A stretch of DNA of 64,000 nucleotides, from NCBI GenBank assembly GCA_910575615.1, contig CAJTEX010000001.1, positions 186,001 through 250,000 of the forward strand, in the 5' to 3' direction. The notes under the pieces are model-generated. The model saw nothing but the letters and a program-made list of their open reading frames with translations. It did not search any database and was not told where the DNA came from. The translations under genes and the position numbers were made by a program. How positions within the stretch are numbered: the stretch's first letter is position 1; each line of letters starts with the position of its first letter. This DNA comes from Bacteroidales bacterium (GTDB taxonomy: Bacteria; Bacteroidota; Bacteroidia; Bacteroidales; Muribaculaceae). This document shows, in pieces, positions 7,086 to 16,917 of the stretch.

Positions 7086-9542
7086 ATGAGAAACTTACGC
7101 AATCTTTTTGCGCTTACGTTGGGCGCGGCCGCCTTCTCGGCCTATGCCCAGAGATCGGTCACGACCCTCAACGAGGGGTGGCAGTTCTCAAAGGGGGCCG
7201 AGGCCGACGCCAAGGAATGGCAGCAGGTGAGGGTGCCTCACGACTGGGCCATCTACGGCCCCTTCGACAGGGACAATGACCTGCAGGTGGTGGCCGTGGA
7301 GCAGAACGGCGAGAAGGAGAAGACCCTCAAAACCGGACGCACCGGCGGACTCCCTTTCATCGGAAAGGGCACCTACCGCACCTCAATCGAGATTCCCGAC
7401 ACGGCCGGACGCGCCTTCACGCTCATATTCGACGGCGCGATGAGCAATTCCAAAGTGAAGCTCAACGGCAAGGAGGTGGGCATGTGGCCCTACGGTTACA
7501 ACTCGTTTTACATCAATCTTGACAATTCCGACATACATCCGGGCAAGAATGACCTGGTGGTGGAGCTGGAGAATTATGAGCAGGCTTCCCGCTGGTATCC
7601 CGGCGCGGGGCTTTACCGCAATGTGCATCTGGTGGAGACCGGCAGGGTGCATGTCCCTGTGTGGGGCACTTATGTGACCACCCCCAAGGTCTCGGAAGAG
7701 TATGCCTCGGTCAATCTCAGGCTGCGCATCGACGGTGCCCGGCAGTCGCAGGAGTGGCCCTACGGGGAGAAGGTGGATGTCAAGACGGTCATTTACTCCC
7801 CCGCGGGGAAGGAGGTGGCCTCTGACAACTCGACATACATCGCCCGAGGCCAGGAGTTCGCCCAGAACTTCCTTGTCGACCGTCCTGAGCTGTGGAGCCC
7901 CGCCTCCCCGGCCCTTTACAGCGCCGTGACTACCTTGTCGGTCGACGGCAAGGTGGCCGACACCTACACAACCCGTTTCGGCATCCGTTCGCTGGAGTAC
8001 ATCCCCTCCAAGGGGTTCTTCCTCAATGGCGAGCCCACGAAATTCAAGGGTGTCTGCAACCACCACGACCTCGGCCCGCTCGGGGCTGCTGTCAACCGCT
8101 CGGCCCTCCGTCATCAGATCGAACTTCTGAAGGACATGGGCGTCAACGCCATCCGCACCTCCCACAACATGCCTGCCCCCGAGCTTGTCGAGCTTTGCGA
8201 CGAGATGGGTGTGATGCTGATGGTGGAGCCGTTTGACGACTGGGGATTCCGTCCGAAATCACCCAACGGCTATGGCTCGGTGTTCAACGAATGGGCCGAA
8301 AAAGACATCACCAACATGGTGGAGCAGTATCGCAACCATCCCTCGGTGGTGATGTGGTCGATAGGCAACGAGGTGCCGTCACAGTGGGGCGAGGTCGGAA
8401 TGCAGGAGCTGCAGATGCTCCAGGGACTTGTCCATCGTCTTGACCCAACCCGTCCTGTGACCTGCGGAATGGACCAGATAGGGTCGGTGGTCGACAATGG
8501 TTTCGCCGCCGCCCTCGACATCCCGGGCTTCAACTACAAGCCCCAGTATTACGACTCGGTCTACGCCAAGCTCCCCCAGCAGCTTGTGCTTGGCTCTGAG
8601 ACCGCCTCCACCGTGTCGTCGCGCGGCGTGTACCATTTCCCCGTGGTCTTCCCCGGCGAGGATGGCCACCACACCGAGATGCACCCCGACAACCAGTCGA
8701 GCAGCTACGACACCGAGACTTGTTACTGGTCAAACATCCCTGACCTCGATTTCGCCCGCGACGACGACCACGAGTGGGTGCTGGGCCAGTTTGTCTGGAC
8801 CGGTTTCGACTATCTGGGCGAACCGTCGCCTTACGATACCGACGCGTGGCCGAGCCACAGTTCTGTCTTCGGCATCATCGACCTTGCGTCGTTGCCCAAA
8901 GACCGCTTCTACCTCTACCGCTCGCAGTGGAACAAGGCCGACACCACCCTACACATCCTCCCCCACTGGAACTGGAAGGGGCGCGAGGGGCAGGTGACCC
9001 CGGTGATAGTCTATACCAATTTCCCCAAAGCAGAGCTTTTCATCAACGGCAAGAGCCAGGGTGTGCGTGAGAAAAACGACTCCACCGCCCAGAACCGTTA
9101 CCGCCTGATGTGGATGGAGACCATCTACGAGCCGGGAGAGGTGAAGGTTGTCGCTTATGACAAGGATGGCAACGCCGCAGCCGAGAAGGTTGTCAAGACC
9201 GCCGGGAAACCCCATCACCTGGTGCTGACACCCAACCGCGAGTCTCTTGAGGCCAACGGCGACGACCTGCTGTATGTCACCGTCCAGGTGGCCGACAAGG
9301 ATGGCAACATTGTCCCCACAGACAACCGCATGGTGAAATTCAAGGTTGACGGGGCCGGCTCTTTCGAGGCGACAGCCAACGGCGACCCGACATGTGTGCT
9401 GCCGTTCCAGAATCCCGAGATGAAGCTGTTCAGCGGCGCGGCCACCGCCATCGCACGCAGCGCCAAGACCCCCGGCACCCTCCGTTTCCGCGCCACGGCT
9501 CCCGGAGTGAAAGCCGCCGAGCTGACCGTCACGGTCAAATAA
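7086..9542 (+). CDS. Glycoside hydrolase family 2 beta-galactosidase-like enzyme
   Basis: 818-residue exported enzyme (signal peptide 1-21, cleaved near AYA-Q). It has the GH2 order: sugar-binding jelly roll (about 25-185, with PHDWAI and GLYRNVHL), an Ig-like domain (about 190-300), and a TIM barrel from FFLNGEPTKFKGVCNHHDLG. Acid/base Glu429 lies in MWSIGNEVPSQ and the nucleophile Glu505 in VLGSETAS. A DUF4982-type region (FINGKSQG) and a C-terminal Ig-like domain (about 700-818) follow, as in many Bacteroidetes GH2 enzymes. The activity could also be on another beta-linked sugar. It forms a single-gene unit ending at a strong hairpin. Confidence 0.9.
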   Translation: MRNLRNLFALTLGAAAFSAYAQRSVTTLNEGWQFSKGAEADAKEWQQVRVPHDWAIYGPFDRDNDLQVVAVEQNGEKEKTLKTGRTGGLPFIGKGTYRTSIEIPDTAGRAFTLIFDGAMSNSKVKLNGKEVGMWPYGYNSFYINLDNSDIHPGKNDLVVELENYEQASRWYPGAGLYRNVHLVETGRVHVPVWGTYVTTPKVSEEYASVNLRLRIDGARQSQEWPYGEKVDVKTVIYSPAGKEVASDNSTYIARGQEFAQNFLVDRPELWSPASPALYSAVTTLSVDGKVADTYTTRFGIRSLEYIPSKGFFLNGEPTKFKGVCNHHDLGPLGAAVNRSALRHQIELLKDMGVNAIRTSHNMPAPELVELCDEMGVMLMVEPFDDWGFRPKSPNGYGSVFNEWAEKDITNMVEQYRNHPSVVMWSIGNEVPSQWGEVGMQELQMLQGLVHRLDPTRPVTCGMDQIGSVVDNGFAAALDIPGFNYKPQYYDSVYAKLPQQLVLGSETASTVSSRGVYHFPVVFPGEDGHHTEMHPDNQSSSYDTETCYWSNIPDLDFARDDDHEWVLGQFVWTGFDYLGEPSPYDTDAWPSHSSVFGIIDLASLPKDRFYLYRSQWNKADTTLHILPHWNWKGREGQVTPVIVYTNFPKAELFINGKSQGVREKNDSTAQNRYRLMWMETIYEPGEVKVVAYDKDGNAAAEKVVKTAGKPHHLVLTPNRESLEANGDDLLYVTVQVADKDGNIVPTDNRMVKFKVDGAGSFEATANGDPTCVLPFQNPEMKLFSGAATAIARSAKTPGTLRFRATAPGVKAAELTVTVK

Positions 9543-9576
9543 TATTTCCCACAGATTCAATTTAGAGGTCTCATAA

Positions 9577-9661
9577 GGGGTCTCACAGATTCCACAGATT
9601 AAACAGATGCCATCCGGACAGTAACGCTCCCGGATGGCATCTGTTTAATCTGTGAGACCCC
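9577..9661. terminator. Large bidirectional hairpin between convergent GH2 and trmD genes
   Basis: The arms pair over about 32 bp. The left arm carries one extra 9-base unit (a repeat of CACAGATTC), which would bulge. The inner 17 bp contain the core GATGCCATCCGG / CCGGATGGCATC also found at 1679-1734. It lies 35 bases from the GH2 stop and 17 from the trmD stop. A short T-rich stretch follows on the plus side. Confidence 0.75.
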
Positions 9662-9678
9662 TCTTTATAGTTCCTGCA

Positions 9679-10353
9679 TTATTTCAGGAGGTCGGGGCGC
9701 AGGCGGCGGGTGCGCTCGAGTGACTGCTCATGTCGCCACTCGGCGATTTTGGCCTCGTGGCCCGACAGGAGTATGTCAGGCACTCGCCAGCCGTTGTAGT
9801 CGGCGGGACGGGTGTAGTCGGGGGCCGAGAGGAGGTTGTCCTGGAATGAGTCGCTCAGGGCCGACTGCTCGTCGCCCAGCACGCCGGGAATCACCCTGAC
9901 GATGGCGTCGGAGATGATAATCGCCGGCAGCTCCCCCCCGGTGAGGACATAGTCGCCGATTGAGATTTCTTTTGTGATCAGATGTTCGCGCACACGGTAG
10001 TCAACCCCCTTGTAGTGGCCGCAGAGGATTATGATGTTCTCCATCAGCGACATGCGGTTGGCCATCGGCTGGTCAAACCGCTCGCCGTCTGGTGAGGTGA
10101 AAATCACTTCGTCATAGTGGCGCTGCTCTTTCAGGGAGGATATGCAACGGTCGATAGGCTCGACCTGCATCACCATCCCGGCTTCCCCGCCGAAGGGGTA
10201 GTCATCCACCTTGCGGTGCTTGTTGGTGGTGTAGTCGCGGAGGTTGTGGACGTGAAACTCCGCGAGCCCTTTGGTCTGGGCGCGTTTGAGTATTGAGCAT
10301 CCCAGAGGGGAGTCGAACATCTCGGGGAGGACTGTCAGTATGTCGATACGCAT
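9679..10353 (-). CDS. trmD: tRNA (guanine-N1-)-methyltransferase
   Basis: Methylates G37 next to the anticodon of several tRNAs, including tRNA-Pro, preventing frameshifts. The 224-residue protein starts [13 protein letters not shown] at 10353, the standard TrmD N-terminus; an upstream in-frame extension is non-conserved and rejected. Signature stretches are [23 protein letters not shown] and the knot [14 protein letters not shown], followed by IPGVLG and [10 protein letters not shown]. It has its own -7 box, so it is probably transcribed separately from the upstream AsnA-like gene, and it converges on GH2. Confidence 0.97.
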   Translation of the reverse strand: MRIDILTVLPEMFDSPLGCSILKRAQTKGLAEFHVHNLRDYTTNKHRKVDDYPFGGEAGMVMQVEPIDRCISSLKEQRHYDEVIFTSPDGERFDQPMANRMSLMENIIILCGHYKGVDYRVREHLITKEISIGDYVLTGGELPAIIISDAIVRVIPGVLGDEQSALSDSFQDNLLSAPDYTRPADYNGWRVPDILLSGHEAKIAEWRHEQSLERTRRLRPDLLK

Positions 10354-10380
10354 ATTAGGCTGATTCTCTTTTTTGTGGGG

Positions 10381-10388
10381 CAAAATTA
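10381..10388 (-). promoter_or_regulatory. -7 box of trmD
   Basis: TAATTTTG on the minus strand, 28 bases before the trmD ATG. The -33 element is not clear. Confidence 0.5.
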
Positions 10389-10414
10389 CGCAAAAAATCC
10401 GATATGGCACAATC

Positions 10415-10433
10415 CCAGGGCTGTCGGCCCTGG
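10415..10433 (-). terminator. Short GC hairpin after the AsnA-like gene
   Basis: 7-bp stem CCAGGGC / GCCCTGG with a 5-base loop, 24 bases past the stop. A run of six Us comes only about 16 bases later, so termination is uncertain. Confidence 0.35.
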
Positions 10434-10456
10434 TTTCGCGCGTGGCGAATCGGGGG

Positions 10457-11224
10457 TCAGCGCAGCAGGTGGGGCTGGTGGAGAATCTGCATCGCGAGCT
10501 GGTCACGCAGGATGTTGCCCCCGATTGATCCGACCGGGAGTGACAGGTCTATCGATGTCTCGGCGACGGGCAACGGGCAGCCCACCACGGGATTCCAGAC
10601 CGAAAGCCGTGAGCGCAACCTCTCGTCGACCAGCAGCAACGCGCGGTTGGGATGCTCGTGCAGGTACTCGTAGGTGCGGCGGTCGGTGGAGGCGTCGGGC
10701 TGCCGGGCGGTGAGTTCCGACTCCTCGACCACCACGAAACGTTGCGGCAAAGTGCGCTCAAGGTGGGGAAACCGCTGCAGTATCATCTCCTCGGTCTGCT
10801 GGAGCAGGGTGTAGAGCCGCTTGCCTGTGGCGGCGAGATGGTCGATGCCGGCATGGTCGGGGTCGACCACCTGTTGCCACGCCCATGCCCCGAGGTGGGG
10901 TGAGGTGGTGGCGGTCTCGGGCTGGTCGGGGCGCAGGGCGTTCATCACGGTGAACACCCCGAATCCCGGTGCTATGTCGTAGCGTATGAGCTGGGAGCGC
11001 AGCCAGCGGTTGAGGCCGCGCACTATCTCCACCTCTTCGCCGGTGGAGGGCATTGTGAACCTCACCGCCTCGCCGGGGTCGTTGAGCCCCGAGGCGACTG
11101 GGAGGTATAGGGGGGCCGAGACACGGCGGAGCGAGAACTCCTCTGTCATCTTCGGCTCGATATGGCGTTTGATTTCGGTCAGGGCGATTTCTGCGGTCTC
11201 GCGCAGCAGTCGTGGCTTGAACAT
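10457..11224 (-). CDS. Divergent, shortened asparagine synthetase A (AsnA)-like protein
   Basis: 255 residues that align by eye along AsnA (E. coli about 330 residues; comparison from memory). Matching stretches are [42 protein letters not shown] and [11 protein letters not shown]. Family catalytic positions Asp46 and Arg100 appear kept (Asp49, Arg98). However, the VDQWDWE motif is replaced by LGAWAWQ, so the catalytic Gln and nearby Asp are Ala113 and Ala115. The loop before the WNP motif and the segment holding the RGE motif are also missing. It is therefore probably not a working aspartate-ammonia ligase. The length is open and intact, so this is not obvious decay. It is last in the phoH-to-OMP gene run, 34 bases after the barrel gene. 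Confidence 0.7.
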   Translation of the reverse strand: MFKPRLLRETAEIALTEIKRHIEPKMTEEFSLRRVSAPLYLPVASGLNDPGEAVRFTMPSTGEEVEIVRGLNRWLRSQLIRYDIAPGFGVFTVMNALRPDQPETATTSPHLGAWAWQQVVDPDHAGIDHLAATGKRLYTLLQQTEEMILQRFPHLERTLPQRFVVVEESELTARQPDASTDRRTYEYLHEHPNRALLLVDERLRSRLSVWNPVVGCPLPVAETSIDLSLPVGSIGGNILRDQLAMQILHQPHLLR

Positions 11225-11258
11225 CGGGGTGACTGGTAATTGTGGATTTGGTCGTGAA

Positions 11259-13088
11259 TCAGAATTTGTAACCTACCCCGAAGAGTCCGGTGAATCCCTG
11301 GGCGGGAATGTCAAACACCAGCGACGAATGCTTGTCGAGGATGTTGTCAAACCGCGCGAAGACTGTCAGCGCCGGGGTGAACCGCCATGACGCACCGGCC
11401 CAGAGGTTGGTCAGGTCGCCCAGGTCGTAGGTGCCGGTGTAGCCTTCGGTCACGATGTAATCCTGGCTGTTGAGATACTCGAGTCCTCCGACCGAGGCGA
11501 TGGCCTGCCTGCGGTCGAGGCGGCCGGTGAATCCCAGGTCGATGGTCAGTGGTGAGAGGGGGCTGACCGAGACGCTTGCCCCGATGACGTGGCGGGCGCG
11601 GTCGGCCCAGTAGAGCCAGGCGTTGTCGGCCTTGTCGCTTCCGGGGGCGAAGTCATATGAGAGGGCCACGGTCAGCCAGGGGCTGAACTGCCAGTCGATG
11701 GCGGCTCCGAGTTTCCATGAACGGATTCTGCCTGGAGTGAAGAGGTTGTAGAGATTGTGGCCGTCGGTCTGCTGGAAAGGCATCAGCCAGTCGTTGGCGG
11801 CGGCGTAGTCGGCGGTGAGGGTGAGCGACGCCCCCTTGAACGGGCCTACACGCAATCCCAGCTGGCCGTCGATTGCGATGTCAGACAGTCCGTAGGCCAC
11901 CCTCGGGTCGGCGTAGCGGCTGGTCTGGGCCATCCTTTCGAGGGTGTTGAGGCGGGTGCCTCCGCCGAGTTTCAGCCATGCGCCGAATTTCGCGTCGGGG
12001 TTTATCCCCAGCATGATGTCAGGGGCGATGTGAAAGCTGTCGCCGGAATTTAGCGAAAGCCCCAGGCGGGCACCGATTTTGCCGTAGAAGCTGCCGCCGT
12101 TGTACTCGAAGGCGGGGATAAAGTCGACTTTGCCGATGGTCTTCCCCGCCGGGCGGGCAATGTCAGTGCCTTCGATTCCGGCCAGCATCATTTCGGGGGT
12201 GCGGAAGGTGTTGAGATGTTGCATGTCGCCGTCGACATTGAATCTGACGGCGGCGTTGCCCGACACCTGATGGCGCATCCACGCGTCGAAACGGAAAGAT
12301 GTCTCATTCACTGGCATCGGAATCTCGGCGGCCGGGGAGGCGTTCCACATCAGTTCCTGGCTGCGGTTGTGGTATATCCCTGCACCCGCGCCCACCCCAT
12401 AGGTGAAGCTGTCTGAGGCGCGGCCTGTGAAGTCGCCGTCGATGTTCCAGCGCAGGTTGCCGAGGCTGTATGATGGCATGTCGCCGGTGGTTTCATCCGA
12501 GGCTTCAGCCGCGGCGGTGTGCCAGAGGGCGGGCATCGAGTGGCAGCCGTATGCCAGGTCGGTCGACACGTTCAGCAGGTTGTGGCTCCCGAATTTCTGC
12601 GAGAAGCCGAGTCCCCCTGAGATGTCAAAGGTCTTCCAATTGAAATCCTCATACCCGGGGGTGTCCCATATGGTCGCGCCTTTCCCCTTGTAGGAGCGGG
12701 AGTCGGCCTGGAGCCAGATGTTGAGTCTGGTGGCCTCGCTGTCAAGGATGGCGTAGCCGGCCGATACCCCTATGTCGACTATGGGGAAATATCCGAGGTC
12801 GACATATCCGCGCCATGGGGTCGGGGGGAACATGCCTGCGTCCCGGGCCGGTTCGAAAAAGCCGAGCGATGGGGAGAGGGGGGAGGCTCCACGGCTCTCC
12901 TCCATATCGAGTCTGACAGGTGTGACGGCGGGGGCGGTCACGCCGGGAAACACCACCGGGCGGGCGGCGGCGCGCTGTGTCGGCACTATGTCGCGGTCTA
13001 TGGTGATTTCCTTGTTGAGGTCCTGGGCCGTGGCTGTCGCGGCGGCGGCCACGACGCATCCCAGTGAAAGTATATGTCGGAGTTTCAT
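11259..13088 (-). CDS. Outer membrane beta-barrel protein (TonB-receptor-like barrel without plug)
   Basis: 609 residues from the chosen start MKLRHILSLG (13088), which gives a clean signal peptide cleaved after TATA-Q. An in-frame ATG at 13148 overlaps the upstream stop (ATGA) and could couple translation, but it would add a basic 20-residue extension ahead of the signal. The body alternates short beta-strands rich in aromatic residues and ends in an aromatic residue (GVGYKF), typical of outer membrane barrels. The last strands (ARFDNILDKHSS) are like TonB-dependent receptor ends; no plug domain is seen. It follows the TPR gene, suggesting a functional pair. Specific role unknown. Confidence 0.75.
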   Translation of the reverse strand: MKLRHILSLGCVVAAAATATAQDLNKEITIDRDIVPTQRAAARPVVFPGVTAPAVTPVRLDMEESRGASPLSPSLGFFEPARDAGMFPPTPWRGYVDLGYFPIVDIGVSAGYAILDSEATRLNIWLQADSRSYKGKGATIWDTPGYEDFNWKTFDISGGLGFSQKFGSHNLLNVSTDLAYGCHSMPALWHTAAAEASDETTGDMPSYSLGNLRWNIDGDFTGRASDSFTYGVGAGAGIYHNRSQELMWNASPAAEIPMPVNETSFRFDAWMRHQVSGNAAVRFNVDGDMQHLNTFRTPEMMLAGIEGTDIARPAGKTIGKVDFIPAFEYNGGSFYGKIGARLGLSLNSGDSFHIAPDIMLGINPDAKFGAWLKLGGGTRLNTLERMAQTSRYADPRVAYGLSDIAIDGQLGLRVGPFKGASLTLTADYAAANDWLMPFQQTDGHNLYNLFTPGRIRSWKLGAAIDWQFSPWLTVALSYDFAPGSDKADNAWLYWADRARHVIGASVSVSPLSPLTIDLGFTGRLDRRQAIASVGGLEYLNSQDYIVTEGYTGTYDLGDLTNLWAGASWRFTPALTVFARFDNILDKHSSLVFDIPAQGFTGLFGVGYKF

Positions 13089-13144
13089 TGCAGTCGGTGT
13101 TTGGCTCGTTCTACGTTTCATTACGTTCTCGCGTGTTGGCCGGG

Positions 13145-16096
13145 TCATTTCGACAGACGGCTGTCAATCATCTGGTAGATGTCGGCTTCCTCGCCGGGAT
13201 AATTGTCGCGCAGCGAACGGAGGTATTCGTCAGCCTCGAATGATTCACCCTGTACGCGCTTGATGTCGCTCAGGAGGATGAAGCCGCGCGCGAGCCAGTA
13301 TTCCTGCGGGGTGTTTGAGTCGATGAGGCTGTTTACCTGGCGGAGGGCGTCGGCGGTCTTGCCCCGGTCGAAGTAGCCTTGGGCGAGGTAATATGAGGCT
13401 TTCGCTCCGGGAAGTGTCTCGGGGTTGGCGGCCAGGGAGGCGAGTATGGTCTCGGCCTCGGTATTGTTGCCGGTGTTGCGCAGCGAAAGGGCCTTTGCGA
13501 GCAACACCTCGTTGCGGTCGTCGTTGCCGAGCGATGATGATTCGAGCAGCTGACTGGCGGTCTCAAGCACGGCCTCGTCGCTGCCGAGGTCGCGGCTTAG
13601 GCGGAGTATGCCCATACGGGCGTTGTTGACATCAATCTCGTTGGAAGCCTTGTCGGCCAGGCGGCGGTATGCGTCGAGGGCTTCGGCGGGTTTCCCCTGT
13701 TTCTCTTTGACCTCGGCCAGGATTGCCAGCGCGTCGACCGCCTGCGGCGAGTCAGGGAAAGACTGCAGCAGTTCGCCGGCCAGACGCGCCGCGTCGTTGT
13801 CCCTGCCGGCCTCGTATGCTTTCTCGACGCTTTCGAGCTGTAGGGCGGCGATTTCACCCTGCTCCAGTTTCGGCGCGTCGGGCACCGAGGCGAGGAAACG
13901 TGTGTACTCCCCAATCTCGCCACGGTCGGCGTAGACATGCTTGAGGTCTTCGGCCGCCGCGCGGGCCTCCTCGGAGGTGGGGTAGGTGGAAATCACATGG
14001 CGGTAAGCCTCTGTGGCGCGGTCGGTGTCGCCGCTGTTGAGGCGGGCGATGGCCAGCAGCAGCGCGCCCTGCCGTCCCTGGGCGGTGGAGGGGTAACGGC
14101 GCGAGAGCGAAGTGTAGGTCGATATGGCCTTGGCGTTGTCGCCCAGTTCGGTGTAGCTCTCGCCGGTCTCGAGCAGAGCCGACGGGATAAGGGCCGATGA
14201 GGGGAAACGCTTCATCATAGCGTCGAGGCTCTCGATTTTTCCCTTGTGGTCGCGGACAAGTCCTTTCATTATGGCTGTCTGGAACATCGGGTAGTCGGCC
14301 GATTGCGGTGCGGCCTCTATGGCCTTGTCGTATTGCACGGCCGCTCCCTGGAAGTCGGCGGCGTAGTAGGCGCAGTCGCCCAGGCGGTTGTAAGCGTCGG
14401 CTTTCAGGGCGGTCACCTCGGCGGGAGTCTTCCCCTGTCGGAGCGACGACAGGTAGCTGTTGAAGTAGCGGGCCGCCTCGGGGAAATCTTTCAGCGCGAA
14501 ACGCGCGTAGGCCATGTCATACAGGGCCAGCGAATGGTTGGGGTTTGAGGCCGGGGTCTCGCGCAGGAATGAGTTGTAGCTCTTCACGGCGGCCTGGTAG
14601 TCACCCTTGCGGTATTGCGCCTCGCCGAGCCAGAGGGTCGACTCCGAGGCGAGTTCCCCGGAGAAGCGGCCTAGCGAACGGGCTTCGGTCAGGCAGGCGA
14701 TGGCCTCGTCGGGGCGGCCGGCCTGCAGCTGCCTGGTGCCGTGCATGTAAAGTACCTTCTGCTTGGCGGCGAGGATTTTGTCGGAGGGGTTCTTTATGCC
14801 GTTTATGGCGCGCAGGGCGGCCCCGTAATTGTTGTCGGTGATATATCCGCTGATGATGTAGTCGGCCACGGCGGGAGCCATATCCGAGTCGGGATAATTG
14901 CGCAGGAAACTCTCGAAGAGGGTGACCGATGAGCCAAACGGCAGTTTGCCGCCGTTGGCCGTCGCCACGGCGTAGTTGTACGAGGCCAGTTCGGTGGTCT
15001 TGGGGGCGTAGTTGTTCCTGACAGCCCGGTCGAGGGCGAGCAGGGCCGCGTCGAAGTTGCCTATGCGCATGTAGCTCTGGCCGAGGTAGAGGTAGGCCGA
15101 CTGCCCCATGGCATTGCTTTCAGACACGGCCTGTGTCAGCAGCCTGACGGCCTCCTTGTAGTCACCGTGGTCGTAAGCGTCGACTCCGAGTATGTAGCAG
15201 GCCGAGGGGCGCGGCTCCTCGACAGCGTCGTAATATCTTTTGAGGTAGGGTATGGCCCCGGGGGTGTCGCCCAGCTCATGGAGCGACTCGCCGTAGACAC
15301 GTCGCAGCTCCGCGTCATATTCAGCCGGCGGATTGCTGAGCAGGCACATTGCGGCCAGGTCACGGGCGTCGGTGTAATTCCCGGTCATGTAGTACAGCTG
15401 GGCCATGTAATACGGGGTCTTGTCGACCGGCGCGCCTTTTGCATAGTTGACCTTGGAGAACCCGACGAGCGCGTCGCGGTATCTCCCCTCCACATAATCG
15501 ATGTATGCGAGGTAGAAACGGGCCTCGTTGGCACGCGGGCCGTTGAGCAGCGGCTCGCAGAGGGCTTTCGCCTCATCGTAACGGGCGAATTTCATCAGGC
15601 AGAAAGCCTCGCCGAGGGCTTCCTCGTCGGCGTCGGCGGAGCATAGCGCGTCGGGGTCGATTGAGCGGTAGACCTCGAGGGCCGCAACATAGTCTGACTG
15701 TTCGCGCAGGGTTCCGGCCAGCCCGAGCAACGCCCTCTCGCGGTAGGGGGATGCGGGATATTTCTCCAGGAACGCCGAGAACATCCCGGTCGCGTCCTCA
15801 CCGGGGATATGGGCGCAGGCCACGGCAAGCCAGTATTCGGCGGCTTCCCGTCCGGCTCCCCCGTCAATTCCAAGCGGGTCGAGCGACAGGGCTTTCCTCA
15901 GTTGGTCGGCGGCCCCCCGGTAGTTGCCGTCGTCAATCATCAGCCGCGCGCGTTCGGCGTAGCCCGATGCTGACGGGCTGTTGACCACGGCCCCGCCATC
16001 GGTGGCGGAGGTCATGGCCGGGAGGAGGTCGGCGGCTCCCGCGGCGGCGGGTAGCATTGTCAAGGCGGCGGCACAAAGGCTCTGGAGAATTTTCAT
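13145..16096 (-). CDS. Periplasmic tetratricopeptide-repeat protein
   Basis: 983 residues: a signal peptide (1-21, AAAGA-A) followed by TPR-type helix pairs along essentially the whole length (for example LWLGEAQYRKGDYQAAVKSY and YLYLGQSYMRIGNFDAALLA). TPR arrays are protein-interaction scaffolds; with a signal peptide this one probably works in the periplasm or at the outer membrane. Its stop overlaps a possible start of the downstream barrel gene, so a complex between the two is a reasonable guess. No enzymatic motif seen. Confidence 0.85.
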   Translation of the reverse strand: MKILQSLCAAALTMLPAAAGAADLLPAMTSATDGGAVVNSPSASGYAERARLMIDDGNYRGAADQLRKALSLDPLGIDGGAGREAAEYWLAVACAHIPGEDATGMFSAFLEKYPASPYRERALLGLAGTLREQSDYVAALEVYRSIDPDALCSADADEEALGEAFCLMKFARYDEAKALCEPLLNGPRANEARFYLAYIDYVEGRYRDALVGFSKVNYAKGAPVDKTPYYMAQLYYMTGNYTDARDLAAMCLLSNPPAEYDAELRRVYGESLHELGDTPGAIPYLKRYYDAVEEPRPSACYILGVDAYDHGDYKEAVRLLTQAVSESNAMGQSAYLYLGQSYMRIGNFDAALLALDRAVRNNYAPKTTELASYNYAVATANGGKLPFGSSVTLFESFLRNYPDSDMAPAVADYIISGYITDNNYGAALRAINGIKNPSDKILAAKQKVLYMHGTRQLQAGRPDEAIACLTEARSLGRFSGELASESTLWLGEAQYRKGDYQAAVKSYNSFLRETPASNPNHSLALYDMAYARFALKDFPEAARYFNSYLSSLRQGKTPAEVTALKADAYNRLGDCAYYAADFQGAAVQYDKAIEAAPQSADYPMFQTAIMKGLVRDHKGKIESLDAMMKRFPSSALIPSALLETGESYTELGDNAKAISTYTSLSRRYPSTAQGRQGALLLAIARLNSGDTDRATEAYRHVISTYPTSEEARAAAEDLKHVYADRGEIGEYTRFLASVPDAPKLEQGEIAALQLESVEKAYEAGRDNDAARLAGELLQSFPDSPQAVDALAILAEVKEKQGKPAEALDAYRRLADKASNEIDVNNARMGILRLSRDLGSDEAVLETASQLLESSSLGNDDRNEVLLAKALSLRNTGNNTEAETILASLAANPETLPGAKASYYLAQGYFDRGKTADALRQVNSLIDSNTPQEYWLARGFILLSDIKRVQGESFEADEYLRSLRDNYPGEEADIYQMIDSRLSK

Positions 16097-16129
16097 TGCA
16101 TTGAAGGAATAGATGGTTTTGTTGCCCTG

Positions 16130-16870
16130 TCAGGCTTTCAGCCCGGTGTAAATGGAGCTTACACCGAGTGTCAGCGGGCGCAGGGCGCAGTCGGTCAGTC
16201 CGGCCCTCTCCATGAGAGAGAGCATTTTCACGCCACGGGGCATTGCGGCGATTGACTTCGGGAGGTAGGAGTAGGCGCGGGAGTCGCTTGACACCAGGCG
16301 GCCGAGCATCGGGATTACTCCACGGGTGTAGAGGCGGTAGAATGGCCTGACAAGCGGGGATGAGGGCACTGACAGTTCGAGGACGATGAGCTTGCCTCCG
16401 GGACGGAGCACCCTCGCCATCTCGGCGTAGCCTTTGTCGAGATGCTCGAAGTTGCGGACTCCGAAGGCTGCGGTCACGATGTCGAATGAGCCGTCGGGGA
16501 AGGGGAGGCTGAGACAGTCGCCCTGTATCAGTGATACCCGGTCAGAGAGCCCGGCATCATCGACCTTGCGCCGCCCCACGGCGAGCATCCCCTCGGAGAG
16601 GTCGATGCCGGTGACGGTGGCGGCGGGAATGGCGCGGGCGAGCTGTATGGCCAGGTCACCAGTGCCGGTGGCCACGTCGAGTATCGCCCGGGGGGCTGCC
16701 GCCGCGGCGGTTCTCACCACCTTGCGGCGCCAGCTCCGGTCGATGCCCAGGGTCATAGCCCGGTTCATGAAGTCGTAGGCCGGGGCGATGTTGTCAAACA
16801 TCTCCTCGACCTGCGCCCCTTTCGGGCGGTCAGACCCGTAGGGGGTTATCTTTTCGGCTTTGATTTCCAA
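16130..16870 (-). CDS. ubiE: Demethylmenaquinone methyltransferase
   Basis: SAM-dependent C-methyltransferase of the UbiE/MenG family, last step of menaquinone synthesis. 246 residues with motif I ILDVATGTGDLAIQLA, the family signature MFDNIAPAYDFMNRAMTLGIDRSWRR, the post-I motif VTGIDLSEGML and AAFGVRNFEHLDKG. Menaquinone use fits a Bacteroidales host, which makes the MenG role the likely one. Located 47 bases after purC on the same strand, within the conserved phoH-purC-ubiE order. Confidence 0.95.
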   Translation of the reverse strand: MEIKAEKITPYGSDRPKGAQVEEMFDNIAPAYDFMNRAMTLGIDRSWRRKVVRTAAAAAPRAILDVATGTGDLAIQLARAIPAATVTGIDLSEGMLAVGRRKVDDAGLSDRVSLIQGDCLSLPFPDGSFDIVTAAFGVRNFEHLDKGYAEMARVLRPGGKLIVLELSVPSSPLVRPFYRLYTRGVIPMLGRLVSSDSRAYSYLPKSIAAMPRGVKMLSLMERAGLTDCALRPLTLGVSSIYTGLKA

Positions 16871-16917
16871 AGTCAGTCAGGGATTGGGTTTCGGCTGTGT
16901 CGGTTTTGACGTGCCGT

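Noticed and set aside
7086-9542. GH2 as part of a polysaccharide utilization locus
   Set aside because: No SusC/SusD pair or other hydrolase adjoins it; flanked by DUF486 and trmD.
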